Source: Rossellomorea aquimaris (GTDB lineage Bacteria; Bacillota; Bacilli; Bacillales; Bacillaceae_B). Taken from it: a DNA stretch of 64,000 nt. This document shows, piece after piece, positions 54,801 through 62,925 of this stretch (positions are counted from its first letter, which is position 1; each line of letters begins with the position of its first letter). Both the position numbers and the translations under genes were made by a program. The stretch lies in assembly GCF_003315075.1 (NCBI RefSeq), contig NZ_QNRJ01000001.1, positions 105,158 to 169,157 on the forward strand, read 5' to 3'. A model generated the notes under the pieces. The model worked only from the letters and a program-made list of their open reading frames with translations, was not told where the DNA came from and did no database searches.

Positions 54801-55028
54801 ACATGGTGGAATCCTGCTGTCGAAGAACAAGCAGCGGATCGAGCCCACCGCATGGGGCAAAAAAATGAGGTACAAGTCATCAAGCTCATCGCCCGCGGAA
54901 CCATTGAAGAAAAAATGAATGAGCTACAAGAAAAAAAGAGACACCTCATTCAAGAGGTGATCGACCCTGAAGATAAAATCGTTTCTTCCATGACGGAAGA
55001 TGAGCTTAGAGAAATATTATCGTTTTAG
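51864..55028 (+). CDS. SWIM zinc-finger SNF2-family ATPase
   Basis: The 1054-residue protein has an N-terminal SWIM zinc finger (CSCPKLASFDKDCQHIAAVL, CxC...CxH, about residue 65), a ~500-residue bacterial SNF2-associated region, and a SNF2 ATPase core. Motif I is GGILADDMGLGKTIQS (about residue 630), motif II is FYDEAQAFKNP, motif III is FALTGTPVENSLEELWSIF, and the C-terminal helicase half has LKAGGTGLNLTSADTVI and ADRAHRMGQKNEV. Such proteins remodel nucleic-acid-protein complexes; the role in bacteria is poorly defined. GTG 51864 follows AGGAAGG. Confidence 0.93.
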   Translation: MKVIHQKLIKERCGTVSFKRGEAYYRSNKVKMDEFSSNYCEATVMGEEDFHVTVTGGANGELHAKCSCPKLASFDKDCQHIAAVLLAIQYEQRRGNSQEGGVTEEFFTLFQDESIRSTGHQRHFENRQVLQCEILIKPVTLKTGGAIIGIELTIHSVKIQQVRGFLQSIKEGVPFQLSGSFIFNQQLHCFETDTGPVMQQLSNLAQEETIYSSTEVNTNEQLLIPPSAWERLLPFLIKAPRVKVEQSQHTVEGIKLLKTPLPLKFEFGQNENGSYILHITGLKNMIVLDEYQAVFHEGTMTRLDTRDCKRLSELKRLISKSGTDSIPISQTKIGFFLEKVAIGLKKLGKVTISDGISKRLEKSPLVAKLYLDRVKNRLLAGLEFHYENVVIHPLENREPPLGSLLIREVEKEDTILELMEEFSFGKTEGGYFLHNEDLEYEFLTYGVTKIQNLVQIYATTAVRNRVFKGNNGPKIRVKVKKERMNWLEFKFEMDGIPDRQIMEILEALDEKRKYYRMRNGSLLSLESTEFQDIQRFLHTSQAEKNDLIKGLELPLHQSLQLLDSVDVSHTFKLGESYKEFLRRIMNPGSMDFAVPPTLNTLLREYQKDGYQWMKTLAFYGLGGILADDMGLGKTIQSISFIVSMLDEIRMQKLPALIVCPSSLTYNWQSEFTKFAPEIQAVILDGNKAERMKKQNGLKDVDVIIISYPLLRSDIKWYEQQKFHTVFYDEAQAFKNPITQTARSVKKIEANHRFALTGTPVENSLEELWSIFHVIFPGLFRGLKDYSRLTKKEIAKRIRPFVLRRMKEDVLSELPEKQEIMESVELLPPQKELYAAYLAKLRHDTLKHLDKNTLRKNRIKILAGLTRLRQICCHPGLFVEGYQGTSAKFIQLMEILEESRLSGRRVLIFSQFTKMLEFIGRELSAKGQTFFYLNGSTPSEERVGMCNRFNEGERDLFLISLKAGGTGLNLTSADTVILYDTWWNPAVEEQAADRAHRMGQKNEVQVIKLIARGTIEEKMNELQEKKRHLIQEVIDPEDKIVSSMTEDELREILSF

Positions 55029-55035
55029 TCAATAT

Positions 55036-55074
55036 AAAGGTGGAGCTTCTATATAAATGAAGCTTCACCTTTTA
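55036..55074 (+). terminator. Terminator of the SNF2 gene
   Basis: AAAGGTGGAGCTTC pairs with GAAGCTTCACCTTT across a 9-nt loop. Confidence 0.8.
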
Positions 55075-55276
55075 TTGATATATTCCTCCTGAATTTTAGA
55101 AAGAACGCTCACATCAAACGAATAAAAATTTTATAAATAAGCATGATAAATGGGAAAGAATAGAAAGTTTCATGCGAAGAAGAGAATCTTTTTTTTTCAA
55201 AATGCATGTGATCTATTAGTTGAAATGAATGTGGGAACTATTGATAAAAATTTGTACATAAAGTCAGGTGTAATTC

Positions 55277-56866
55277 ATGCGAAGACGTTCAAAAACAAAT
55301 AAAGAAGAAGAGACAGATCCGACCTCCACACCTAAAGATAATAACAAGGGTACATCACAAGTGAATCAATTACATCCAAGCTTAGGAGGAAACCTAGAGT
55401 CCATATCACAAGCAATAGGAAATAGTGATGATGTTGTTATCAGAAAAATTAAATTGGGAAAGGAAGGATACATAGAGGCAGGGATCATTTATACAGATGG
55501 AATCGTTGACACAAAATCAATCAATGATTTTATCTTAGAATCTCTCATGATTGATTTTGATTTTGAAGACAATAGTGATTCCGAAAGAGATTTATTGGAT
55601 TGTTTGAGAGATTCTGTTGTTGCTGTTGGGAATATTCAAGAATGTAAAGATTTTGAGACATTGTATTCCACTCTCTTTTCTGGACACGTCATCGTTTTAA
55701 TAAATGGATTCACCAGAGGACTCACTATTGATTTATGTGGAGGAAAGGACAGGGAAGTAGCAGAAGCCACTCAGGAATCTGTTGTCAGAGGGCCGAGAGA
55801 AGCGTTTACAGAGTCGATACGGACGAATACAGCTTTGATAAGACGGAAAATCAATGATTCAAACCTTTGGGTAGAGTCTAGAAGGATTGGGAGAGTCACC
55901 AAAACGCAGGTTTCTGTTATGTATATTAAAGGAATCGTCAATGACAAAGTGCTGGAAGAGGTAAGAAAGCGTCTCGGTCGAATAGAGATTGATGGGATAT
56001 TGGAAAGCGGTTATATTGAGGAGCTGATTGAAGATAAAACATTCTCTCCATTTCCTACAATCTACAACACAGAACGCCCCGACGTGGTTGCCGCTTGCCT
56101 TTTGGAAGGACGTGTAGCTATTTTGGTAAATGGTACTCCATTTGTTCTAGTGGTCCCTTCATTATTCACCCAGTTTTTCCAAGCTGCTGAAGACTATTAT
56201 CAAAGGTGGGATTTTAGTACCCTCATACGCTTCCTTCGTTTAATTTGCTTTTTTATTGCTTTATTAGCCCCGTCCATTTTTATTGCTGTCACTACGTATC
56301 ATCATGAGATGATACCGACCCCACTTCTTATTAGTCTGGCATCTCAGCGTGAAGGTGTACCATTTCCTGCTTTTGTCGAAGCACTGATGATGGAAGTGAC
56401 GTTTGAAATATTACGGGAAGGCGGTATAAGGATGCCGAGAGCAATCGGTCAAGCCGTCTCCATTGTTGGCACATTGGTCATTGGAACAGCAGCGGTAGAA
56501 GCCGGAATTGTGTCTGCTGCCATGGTCATTGTTGTATCCATTACAGCGATCGCGAGTTTCGTGGTACCGTCTAACAATATGGGTATTTCCATTAGAATGA
56601 TTCGCTTTATATTTATGGGATTGGCTGCGTCATTTGGTATATTCGGGATTACCGCTGCGTTTATTGCAATGATACTCCATTTATGCAGTTTACGTTCGTT
56701 CGGCATTCCTTATATGAGTCCTTTTGGGCCGTTCAATGTTGAAGATCAAAAGGATTCCCTATTCAGATTCCCACACTGGGGATTGATCTCACGCCCACAT
56801 TTAATGAATCACCAGAATGTGAATCGTGAAGATAGTCCATCCCCGACCCCACCTGATAATCAATAA
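55277..56866 (+). CDS. GerA-type germinant receptor A subunit
   Basis: The 529-residue protein has a large N-terminal cytoplasmic domain (about 50-290) with NGFTRGLTIDLCGGKDREVA and ESVVRGPREAFTESIRTNTA. About five membrane helices follow, with FSTLIRFLRLICFFIALLAP and LASQREGVPFPAFVEALMME. This is the GerAA/SpoVAF architecture. It forms germinant receptors with B and C subunits in the spore inner membrane. ATG 55277 follows AGGTG. It is first of a five-gene operon (A-C-D-B-B). A forespore promoter is expected, but I could not assign one. Confidence 0.93.
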   Translation: MRRRSKTNKEEETDPTSTPKDNNKGTSQVNQLHPSLGGNLESISQAIGNSDDVVIRKIKLGKEGYIEAGIIYTDGIVDTKSINDFILESLMIDFDFEDNSDSERDLLDCLRDSVVAVGNIQECKDFETLYSTLFSGHVIVLINGFTRGLTIDLCGGKDREVAEATQESVVRGPREAFTESIRTNTALIRRKINDSNLWVESRRIGRVTKTQVSVMYIKGIVNDKVLEEVRKRLGRIEIDGILESGYIEELIEDKTFSPFPTIYNTERPDVVAACLLEGRVAILVNGTPFVLVVPSLFTQFFQAAEDYYQRWDFSTLIRFLRLICFFIALLAPSIFIAVTTYHHEMIPTPLLISLASQREGVPFPAFVEALMMEVTFEILREGGIRMPRAIGQAVSIVGTLVIGTAAVEAGIVSAAMVIVVSITAIASFVVPSNNMGISIRMIRFIFMGLAASFGIFGITAAFIAMILHLCSLRSFGIPYMSPFGPFNVEDQKDSLFRFPHWGLISRPHLMNHQNVNREDSPSPTPPDNQ

Positions 56867-56887
56867 TAGATGTATGGAGGTTGTTAG

Positions 56888-58090
56888 ATGCTTAGAAAAA
56901 CAATAACTCTCCTCTATATTTTTCTTTTGATTCTTTGTACTGCAGGTTGTTGGAACCGGGTTGAATTAAATGAACTGGCCATAAGTGTAGGTCAAGGAAT
57001 CGATAAAGAGGATGGTAAATACAAGGTATCAACCCAAATTGTTATTCCGAGTGAAGTTGCATTAAAAGCGGGTGCGAGTTCTGGGATACCCGTAACCCTT
57101 TATACAGGGACTGAAGAAACCGTATTTGAAGCAATGCGGGAAATAACGACCGTCAGTCCAAGGAAGATTTATCATTCTCATCTCAGAATTCTTGTCATTG
57201 GGGAAGAATTGGCCAAAGAAGGAATAGGAAAAGTGTTGGATTTTTATGCAAGGGATCATGAATATCGGACAGATTTCTTTATTGTAATTGCCAAGGAATC
57301 GACTGCTGAGAATATATTATCAATGTTAACTACAATTGAGAAAATACCGGCAAACAACATGCTTTCCTCTCTGGAAACTTCAGAGAAGACATGGGCCCCG
57401 ACAACCTCCGTAACCTTACATGAGCTTATCCGGAGCCTGGTGACTGAAGGAAAGAGTCCTGTACTAACAGGTATTGAAATTAAAGGTGAACCTTCTATTG
57501 GAGATAACGTCCAGAACATAGAACAGATTAACCCTGCAGCCTATTTGAAATATACCGGCATAGCGGTATTCAAGAGAGACAGAATGTTGGGATGGTTAAA
57601 CCAGGAGCAGAGTAGAGGGTATAACGTCATCATGGATAATGTGAAAAACACGGTGGCTAATGTCCAGTGTCCAAGCAAAGGGGAAATGAATTTTGAAGTT
57701 ATACAGTCAAAAACGAAAGTAAAAGGAACAGTGGAAAACGGAACTCCAAAAATTGAAGTTTCTATCGAGGCCGAAGGAAATATAGGGGAAGTGAAATGCG
57801 CCATTGATTTAACAAAACCAAAAACCATTTATGAATTAGAGAAGCAAACAGAAGATAGTTTTGTGAAGCTCACTCAAGAAACCATAAAAACAGTTCAGGA
57901 AGATTTCGCAGTCGATATTTTCGGATTTGGAGATGTCATCCATCGTTCAGACCCTGAGTCATGGAAGAAGCTAAAAAAGGATTGGAATGAAAAACACTTC
58001 ACTGATCTTGACGTGAATGTGAAAGCTGATATTAAAATTCGCCGTTTAGGTAAGATAGGAAACTCGTTTTTACCTGAAATGAAGGAGTGA
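56888..58090 (+). CDS. GerA-type germinant receptor C subunit (lipoprotein)
   Basis: The 400-residue protein has a lipoprotein signal peptide, LLYIFLLILCTAGCWNRVEL, with the lipobox Cys at about residue 22. The mature three-domain protein contains VGQGIDKEDGKYKVSTQIVI, REITTVSPRKIYHSHLRILV and a C-terminal DIFGFGDVIHRSDPESWKKL. These are typical of GerAC, the extracellular subunit anchored by diacylglycerol. ATG 56888 follows GGAGG, 21 bases after the A gene. The small D gene follows at once. Confidence 0.92.
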   Translation: MLRKTITLLYIFLLILCTAGCWNRVELNELAISVGQGIDKEDGKYKVSTQIVIPSEVALKAGASSGIPVTLYTGTEETVFEAMREITTVSPRKIYHSHLRILVIGEELAKEGIGKVLDFYARDHEYRTDFFIVIAKESTAENILSMLTTIEKIPANNMLSSLETSEKTWAPTTSVTLHELIRSLVTEGKSPVLTGIEIKGEPSIGDNVQNIEQINPAAYLKYTGIAVFKRDRMLGWLNQEQSRGYNVIMDNVKNTVANVQCPSKGEMNFEVIQSKTKVKGTVENGTPKIEVSIEAEGNIGEVKCAIDLTKPKTIYELEKQTEDSFVKLTQETIKTVQEDFAVDIFGFGDVIHRSDPESWKKLKKDWNEKHFTDLDVNVKADIKIRRLGKIGNSFLPEMKE

Positions 58091-58095
58091 CCATA

Positions 58096-58332
58096 ATGTG
58101 GGCAACGCTGGGAATTGTTATTGTAGCTATCCTCATTATTATGGCTGAAGTACCTTCCCTTATAAAAAATAAAGCTAAAAGAGAGCTATGGGTATTTTCT
58201 GTTCTTTTCGTTATAGGAGTTGGATTAAGCATAGCGAGAGGTTTAAATGTAAGTATCCCAAATCCCTTGGACGTACTCATCATCGTATATAAACCTCTCA
58301 TTGATTTGCTCACGTCGTTGTTACATTCATAG
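58096..58332 (+). CDS. Small GerD-type accessory subunit (2 TM)
   Basis: The 78-residue protein has two hydrophobic helices (WATLGIVIVAILIIMAEVPS, LWVFSVLFVIGVGLSIARGL) and a hydrophobic C-terminus. It is like the small D subunits encoded in some Bacillus ger operons, which modulate receptor function. The frame opens at 58087, but AAGGAG at 58082-58087 fits ATG 58096. It lies five bases after the C gene. Confidence 0.8.
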   Translation: MWATLGIVIVAILIIMAEVPSLIKNKAKRELWVFSVLFVIGVGLSIARGLNVSIPNPLDVLIIVYKPLIDLLTSLLHS

Positions 58333-58350
58333 TAAATGAGGTGAATTCTT

Positions 58351-59442
58351 TTGGATAACAAGAAAATAGATCTTCCTCAATTTACTATACTTGTAATACT
58401 CATTACCATAGGAGATTCTATTCTGGTATTACCGGCAATACCGGCTGCTATAGCCAAACAGGACGCCTGGTTATCAGCGATTCTCGGATTATTAATTGGT
58501 TTATTTGTCGTCTATTTATTGGGAACGGTAGGGAAACTATATCCTCATTTAACCTTAGTGGAATATAACGAAAAAATCCTTGGAAAGTGGCCAGGAATTT
58601 TTGTTTCGATTCTATTTATTTTTTATCCGCTGCTATCAGTTGCAGCACATGTAAGGGAAATCGGGGATTTTACAACAACACATATCATGACTAATACACC
58701 TGTGATAATGGTTAACCTGTTATTTGTAGTCATCATCGTCATGGGGGCACGATTAGGTATCGAAGTTATTGCGAGATCAGGAGAAATATTTTTCTTTTTT
58801 TTTACGATCCTATTTGTAGTATTTGTTATCGCACTTGTTCCCTTAATTGATTTGAAGAATGTGCAGCCTATTCTTGAGGGTGGGATACAACCCGTCATTG
58901 ACGGTGCCTTTACAGTGGTGGCCTTTCCTTTTATGGAATTAGTAGTATTTTTAATGGTTTTACCCTATGTAAATCATCAAAAAAAAATCAGAAAAAGCTT
59001 CCTCATAGGTTCTTTATGTGGGGGGCTTGTATTAGTCATTATCATTTCTTTTACGATTCTAATATTGGGGTACGATCTTACACAAAGGTCTTTTTATCCT
59101 ACATTTGCTTTAGCCAAAGTGATCAGGATTGGTGATTTCCTGGAAAGGATAGAAGTGATATTAGCGGTGATGTGGATTTTAACGACTTATTATAAGATTA
59201 CGTTCTATTTTTATATTTTGAACGTAGCATTAGCCCAAATAGTAAGAATAAAGGAATACAAGGTACTCCTCTATCCAATGGGTATGATTATCACTGTACT
59301 TTCAATCGTCATTTCTCCAAATGCAGCCTATTTTAATGATACGATTTCAAAATACTGGCCATTTTATGACAGTACATTTAGCGTATTTTTACCTTTGCTT
59401 TTATTGATTGTAGCTTTCATAAGAAAAAAACATGAAAGATAG
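58351..59442 (+). CDS. GerA-type germinant receptor B subunit 1
   Basis: The 363-residue protein has ten predicted membrane helices and the GerAB/GRKB features QFTILVILITIGDSILVLPA, KQDAWLSAILGLLIGLFVVY and VEYNEKILGKWPG. This amino-acid/polyamine permease-like fold forms the germinant-binding channel subunit. TTG 58351 follows GAGGTGA. It precedes a second, diverged B gene in the same operon. Confidence 0.92.
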   Translation: MDNKKIDLPQFTILVILITIGDSILVLPAIPAAIAKQDAWLSAILGLLIGLFVVYLLGTVGKLYPHLTLVEYNEKILGKWPGIFVSILFIFYPLLSVAAHVREIGDFTTTHIMTNTPVIMVNLLFVVIIVMGARLGIEVIARSGEIFFFFFTILFVVFVIALVPLIDLKNVQPILEGGIQPVIDGAFTVVAFPFMELVVFLMVLPYVNHQKKIRKSFLIGSLCGGLVLVIIISFTILILGYDLTQRSFYPTFALAKVIRIGDFLERIEVILAVMWILTTYYKITFYFYILNVALAQIVRIKEYKVLLYPMGMIITVLSIVISPNAAYFNDTISKYWPFYDSTFSVFLPLLLLIVAFIRKKHER

Positions 59443-59474
59443 GCTATAACCAATAGTTGTAATTTTTTTACTGA

Positions 59475-60608
59475 GTGGGTGTAAGGGAGGGCTACCTCAT
59501 AACAACATACAAAATAAATTCAACCCAGTTGTTTGTATTGATTTTCTTGTTTGAATTAGGCAGTTCAATTATCGTGGGATTAGGATTTGACGCAAACCAG
59601 GATGCATGGTTAGTGATTCTATTAGCGATGATAGGCGGAATCATTCTTTTTCTTTTGTATCAATCCCTTTTTAAACAGTATCCCAACCTGCTATTAACGG
59701 AATATGTGGAAAAGATAGTAGGGAAATACCCTGGGAAAATCATTGCTTTTATGTATATTCTTTATTTTTTCTATATTGCAGGAAGGGTATTGCGAGATTT
59801 CGGAGACCTTCTCATTACCACTACACTTAGTCAAACACCATTAATGGTCATAAATTTACTCATGGTACTATTGGTGGTTTACTCCTACTACTTAGGGATC
59901 GAAGTTATTGCGAGAACTGGCAATATATTTTTCATTATCCTAACGATCCTCGCTTCATTGTTTTTTATATTCGTATTTATCGATCGCCTTCCGCAAATGG
60001 AGCATCTTCAGCCTGTACTTGAAAAAGGTTGGCTTCCTGTTTTAAAAACAGCATTCCCCTTAACCTTAACATTCCCTTTCGGTGAACTTATCGTGTTTAC
60101 GATGATTTTCCCATTCTTAAATAGAAAGGAAAAGTTATTGAAGACAGGGCTTTTTGCAGTGATATTTAGTGGTACCGTACTCATTGTAACCATGGGTGTC
60201 ATTTTAAGTATACTCGGGCCCACTATAGGGAAAAATACAGAATTCCCCCTTATGGAGGCAATAGAAAAAGTAAATATTGCCGAAATAATTCAACGTTTAG
60301 ATCCCATCGCACTGGGGATATTCATTATAGGTGTCTATTTTAAAATCACCCTCTTCTTTTTTGCGGGAATGTATGGGTTTGAGAGATTGTTTCGTATCAA
60401 GAAGCAGAAATTCTTTTTATTACTGACGGGTACAGCACTTCTAGCAAGCTCGGTTTTTATGGCTGAAGGATTTACACAACATTTACAGGTAGGTCTCAAA
60501 GTTGTTCCGTTATATGTACATATGCCATTTCAGGTGTATATTCCAATATTATTATTTCTGATTATGGTAGTGAAAAGATTATTCAAAAAAAGGAGTCGTT
60601 CCCTGTAG
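59475..60608 (+). CDS. GerA-type germinant receptor B subunit 2
   Basis: The protein of about 370-377 residues has ten helices and the same landmarks as B1: QLFVLIFLFELGSSIIVGLG, NQDAWLVILLAMIGGIILFL, TEYVEKIVGKYPG and IVGLGFDANQDAWL. B1 and B2 are related but clearly diverged. The start is uncertain: GTG 59475 opens the frame, but the best ribosome binding site AAGGGAGG (59483-59490) lies inside the frame and points to a non-canonical ATA at 59499. It is the last gene of the operon; a MITE copy lies 15 bases after its stop. Confidence 0.87.
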   Translation: MGVREGYLITTYKINSTQLFVLIFLFELGSSIIVGLGFDANQDAWLVILLAMIGGIILFLLYQSLFKQYPNLLLTEYVEKIVGKYPGKIIAFMYILYFFYIAGRVLRDFGDLLITTTLSQTPLMVINLLMVLLVVYSYYLGIEVIARTGNIFFIILTILASLFFIFVFIDRLPQMEHLQPVLEKGWLPVLKTAFPLTLTFPFGELIVFTMIFPFLNRKEKLLKTGLFAVIFSGTVLIVTMGVILSILGPTIGKNTEFPLMEAIEKVNIAEIIQRLDPIALGIFIIGVYFKITLFFFAGMYGFERLFRIKKQKFFLLLTGTALLASSVFMAEGFTQHLQVGLKVVPLYVHMPFQVYIPILLFLIMVVKRLFKKRSRSL

Positions 60609-60623
60609 AAGGTCAATTTAAAA

Positions 60624-61149
60624 GGCTCTTTTCGTAAAGTTTGTTGCTATTGTAGACACGAAAGTAATAGTTGATTTCCGCTACAGGATGCTCGCTTTCT
60701 GCGGGGCTGGCGGTGAGCCTCCTCGGCTGCGCCTCCGGGGTCTCACCTGTCCAGCTATTCCCGCAGGAGTCGACCATCCTGCAGCGAGAATCAACTTTCT
60801 GAGCATGAATCCTTAATCGAAAACAATTTAAACAAGCTTTTTAGCAAACAATCTCTTTTAAGGTAAGTAGAGATTCATTGTCTTAATGAAGCAGAATTAT
60901 TTTTTCTAGTTATTTTGTTTTCTGGTACACCTTGAAGCTCTGTCACAAAGATCCTATTAAAGATGGTGAGGGGAACTGCGCAGACTCCTGCGGTAGTATG
61001 GGCGTGCCGAGACCCCGTTCGGCTAAGCTGAGGAGGCTCGGCCGAACGCTAGCTGCAAGCGGAGCAGTTCCCCTCACCATCCAGCACACACTAATCGACA
61101 GAGCCTTGCAGAACTTATGTTAAAAACAATAATCTTTACGAAAAGAGCG
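60624..61149. mobile_element. MITE-like composite palindromic element, copy 2 (inverted), with 8-bp target duplication
   Basis: This 526-bp element is the reverse complement of the element at 8625-9154 and keeps both internal palindromes. The termini are GGCTCTTTTCGTAAAG and the complement of CGCTCTTTTCGTAAAG. ATTTAAAA directly flanks both ends (60616-60623 and 61150-61157), a perfect 8-bp target-site duplication. It therefore moved as a unit. No transposase gene is present. A minus-strand frame across it is an artefact. Confidence 0.85.
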
Positions 61150-61180
61150 ATTTAAAAACATGAAAATGTGGAAAAAGATG

Positions 61181-61217
61181 AAAAAGCTTAGAAATTATGA
61201 GCTTTTTTCTTTTTTAC
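61181..61217 (+). terminator. Terminator downstream of the MITE copy
   Basis: AAAAAGCT pairs with AGCTTTTT across an 11-nt loop and runs into Ts. It was probably the original terminator of the ger operon before the MITE inserted between it and the last ger gene. Confidence 0.65.
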
Positions 61218-61303
61218 GTTCCTGGTTAGGAATATCTTCTAATTGAAATAGAGAACAAGGGAAAAGCACGCAAAAAGGGGTAAACTATTATGCGAAAATA
61301 ACA

Positions 61304-61353
61304 TTGACCACGCTGGTCAAAAAAGCTATAATATAATTGACCGATGTGGTCAA
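61304..61353 (+). promoter_or_regulatory. Promoter with twin TetR-type operators
   Basis: TTGACC (61304-61309) and TATAAT (61327-61332) are 17 bp apart. TTGACC-N5-GGTCAA occurs at 61304-61320, covering the -35 box, and again at 61337-61353 downstream of the -10 box. The two dyads start 33 bp apart, about three helical turns. Confidence 0.85.
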
Positions 61354-61386
61354 ACACTTGTCCCCTAAAAGGAGGAAGAGAGAATA

Positions 61387-62007
61387 TTGTTTAAGACGTT
61401 GAACATAGATTCTGAGAAAGAAGAAAGGATCATTAATGCAGCAACTCAAGTTTTTGCGAAGAATGGTTACCAAAACGCCTCAACAAACGCGATCGTGAAG
61501 GAAGCAAAGATTTCAAAGGGAATTTTATTTCATTATTTTAATAGCAAAAAGGATTTGTATGTTGCACTGTATGAACATCTATCCGACTTATTCACTGAGA
61601 AGATTTATGAGCGTATTGATTGGAAAGAGCGCGATATTTTCGTTACGATTCGTGCAGTAACGTTGATAAAGTTTGAGCTTTTTGCCATTTATCCGCATCT
61701 CATAAATTTTCTTACTAGTGCATTTCTCGAGGAAGCACCTGAAGTGAAAGATGATATCGAGCAGATTAAAGTCAAAATGGTGGAGAACAGCTTTGCAAAA
61801 TTATTCTCCAATATGGATACATCGAAATTCAAAGAAGGAGTCGATGTGAAAAAGTCGATTCAAATTATTTATTGGACCTTTGAAGGAATAGCCAATCAAC
61901 AACAACAAAAGGCTAAGACACTTTCTGTAGAAGAAATTAATAGAGAAGAAGTGCTGGCTGAAATCGATTCCTACATCGAATTATTGAAGGTGTCATTCTA
62001 TAAATAA
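61387..62007 (+). CDS. TetR/AcrR-family repressor
   Basis: The 206-residue protein has the TetR DNA-binding domain ERIINAATQVFAKNGYQNAS, then TNAIVKEAKISKGILFHYFN and SKKDLYVALYEHL. A divergent ligand-binding region follows, with FEGIANQQQQKAKTL. TTG 61387 follows GGAGGAAG. It lies 27 bases before the ABC transporter genes and likely represses its own operon through the twin TTGACC-N5-GGTCAA operators. Confidence 0.92.
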   Translation: MFKTLNIDSEKEERIINAATQVFAKNGYQNASTNAIVKEAKISKGILFHYFNSKKDLYVALYEHLSDLFTEKIYERIDWKERDIFVTIRAVTLIKFELFAIYPHLINFLTSAFLEEAPEVKDDIEQIKVKMVENSFAKLFSNMDTSKFKEGVDVKKSIQIIYWTFEGIANQQQQKAKTLSVEEINREEVLAEIDSYIELLKVSFYK

Positions 62008-62034
62008 GAAATAGGAAAAGGGAGGATGAGATCG

Positions 62035-62919
62035 ATGAATGTGATTGAAATTAATGAATTAACGAAAACGTACGGAAAGTCCAGAGGGATCACAGACATC
62101 AGTTTCCAGGTGGAAGAAGGGGAAATCTTTGGCTTTATCGGGCCAAACGGCGCAGGGAAATCAACGACGATTCGAACCCTCCTTTCGCTGATTCATCCGA
62201 CGAGCGGCAGTGCGAAAATATTCGGTAAGGATTGTATTGAGTCCGCTCCAGAGATTGCAAAGGAAGTAGGATATCTGCCATCTGAAGTGTTTTATTACGA
62301 CAACATGAAGGTGATGGATCTACTTAAGTATTCTGCCAGTTTCTACAAGAAAGACTGCACGAAGAGGATTAAAGAATTGGCTGAAGTGCTGAACTTAGAT
62401 TTAACAAAGAAGATTGATGATCTCTCACTTGGAAACAAAAAGAAAGTGGGAATCATTCAAGGGTTGCTTCATGAACCGAAGCTCATTATCCTGGATGAAC
62501 CAACTTCAGGTTTGGACCCTTTAATGCAACAAAAATTTTTCGAACTGCTTCAAGCTGAAAATAGGAAGGGAGCCACGATTCTATTTTCTTCTCATATATT
62601 GAGTGAAGTTCAGCGACTATGTGATCGAGTAGCGATCATTAAAGAAGGAAAAATCGTTCAAGTTGAAAAGATCAGTACGTTAAAAGAAAACAACCATAAA
62701 AAATTTAAACTTGAAATGAAAAGTGATGTAGATCAATCATACTTCGAGCTTGAAGGTGTGAGTAACCTTGAAGTGAATCAAAATCATGTAAGCTTCCTGT
62801 TCAGGGGGAATATCAACACAGTGATGAAGAAGATTGCCGATATCCAAATTGCGAATCTTTGGATCGAGGAGCCGGATTTAGAAGAAATCTTCATGCACTA
62901 TTACGAAAAGGAGGCTTGA
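62035..62919 (+). CDS. ABC transporter ATP-binding protein
   Basis: The 294-residue ATPase has Walker A GPNGAGKSTTIR, the signature LSLGNKKKVGIIQGLL, Walker B LIILDEPTSGLDP and the switch histidine in SSHILSEVQRL. It is of the drug/bacteriocin exporter type (CcmA/BcrA-like). The frame opens at 62026, but GGGAGG at 62020-62025 fits ATG 62035. It is co-transcribed with the TetR gene and two permease genes, and probably exports a toxic compound sensed by the TetR protein. Confidence 0.93.
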   Translation: MNVIEINELTKTYGKSRGITDISFQVEEGEIFGFIGPNGAGKSTTIRTLLSLIHPTSGSAKIFGKDCIESAPEIAKEVGYLPSEVFYYDNMKVMDLLKYSASFYKKDCTKRIKELAEVLNLDLTKKIDDLSLGNKKKVGIIQGLLHEPKLIILDEPTSGLDPLMQQKFFELLQAENRKGATILFSSHILSEVQRLCDRVAIIKEGKIVQVEKISTLKENNHKKFKLEMKSDVDQSYFELEGVSNLEVNQNHVSFLFRGNINTVMKKIADIQIANLWIEEPDLEEIFMHYYEKEA

Positions 62920-62925
62920 TCCTCT

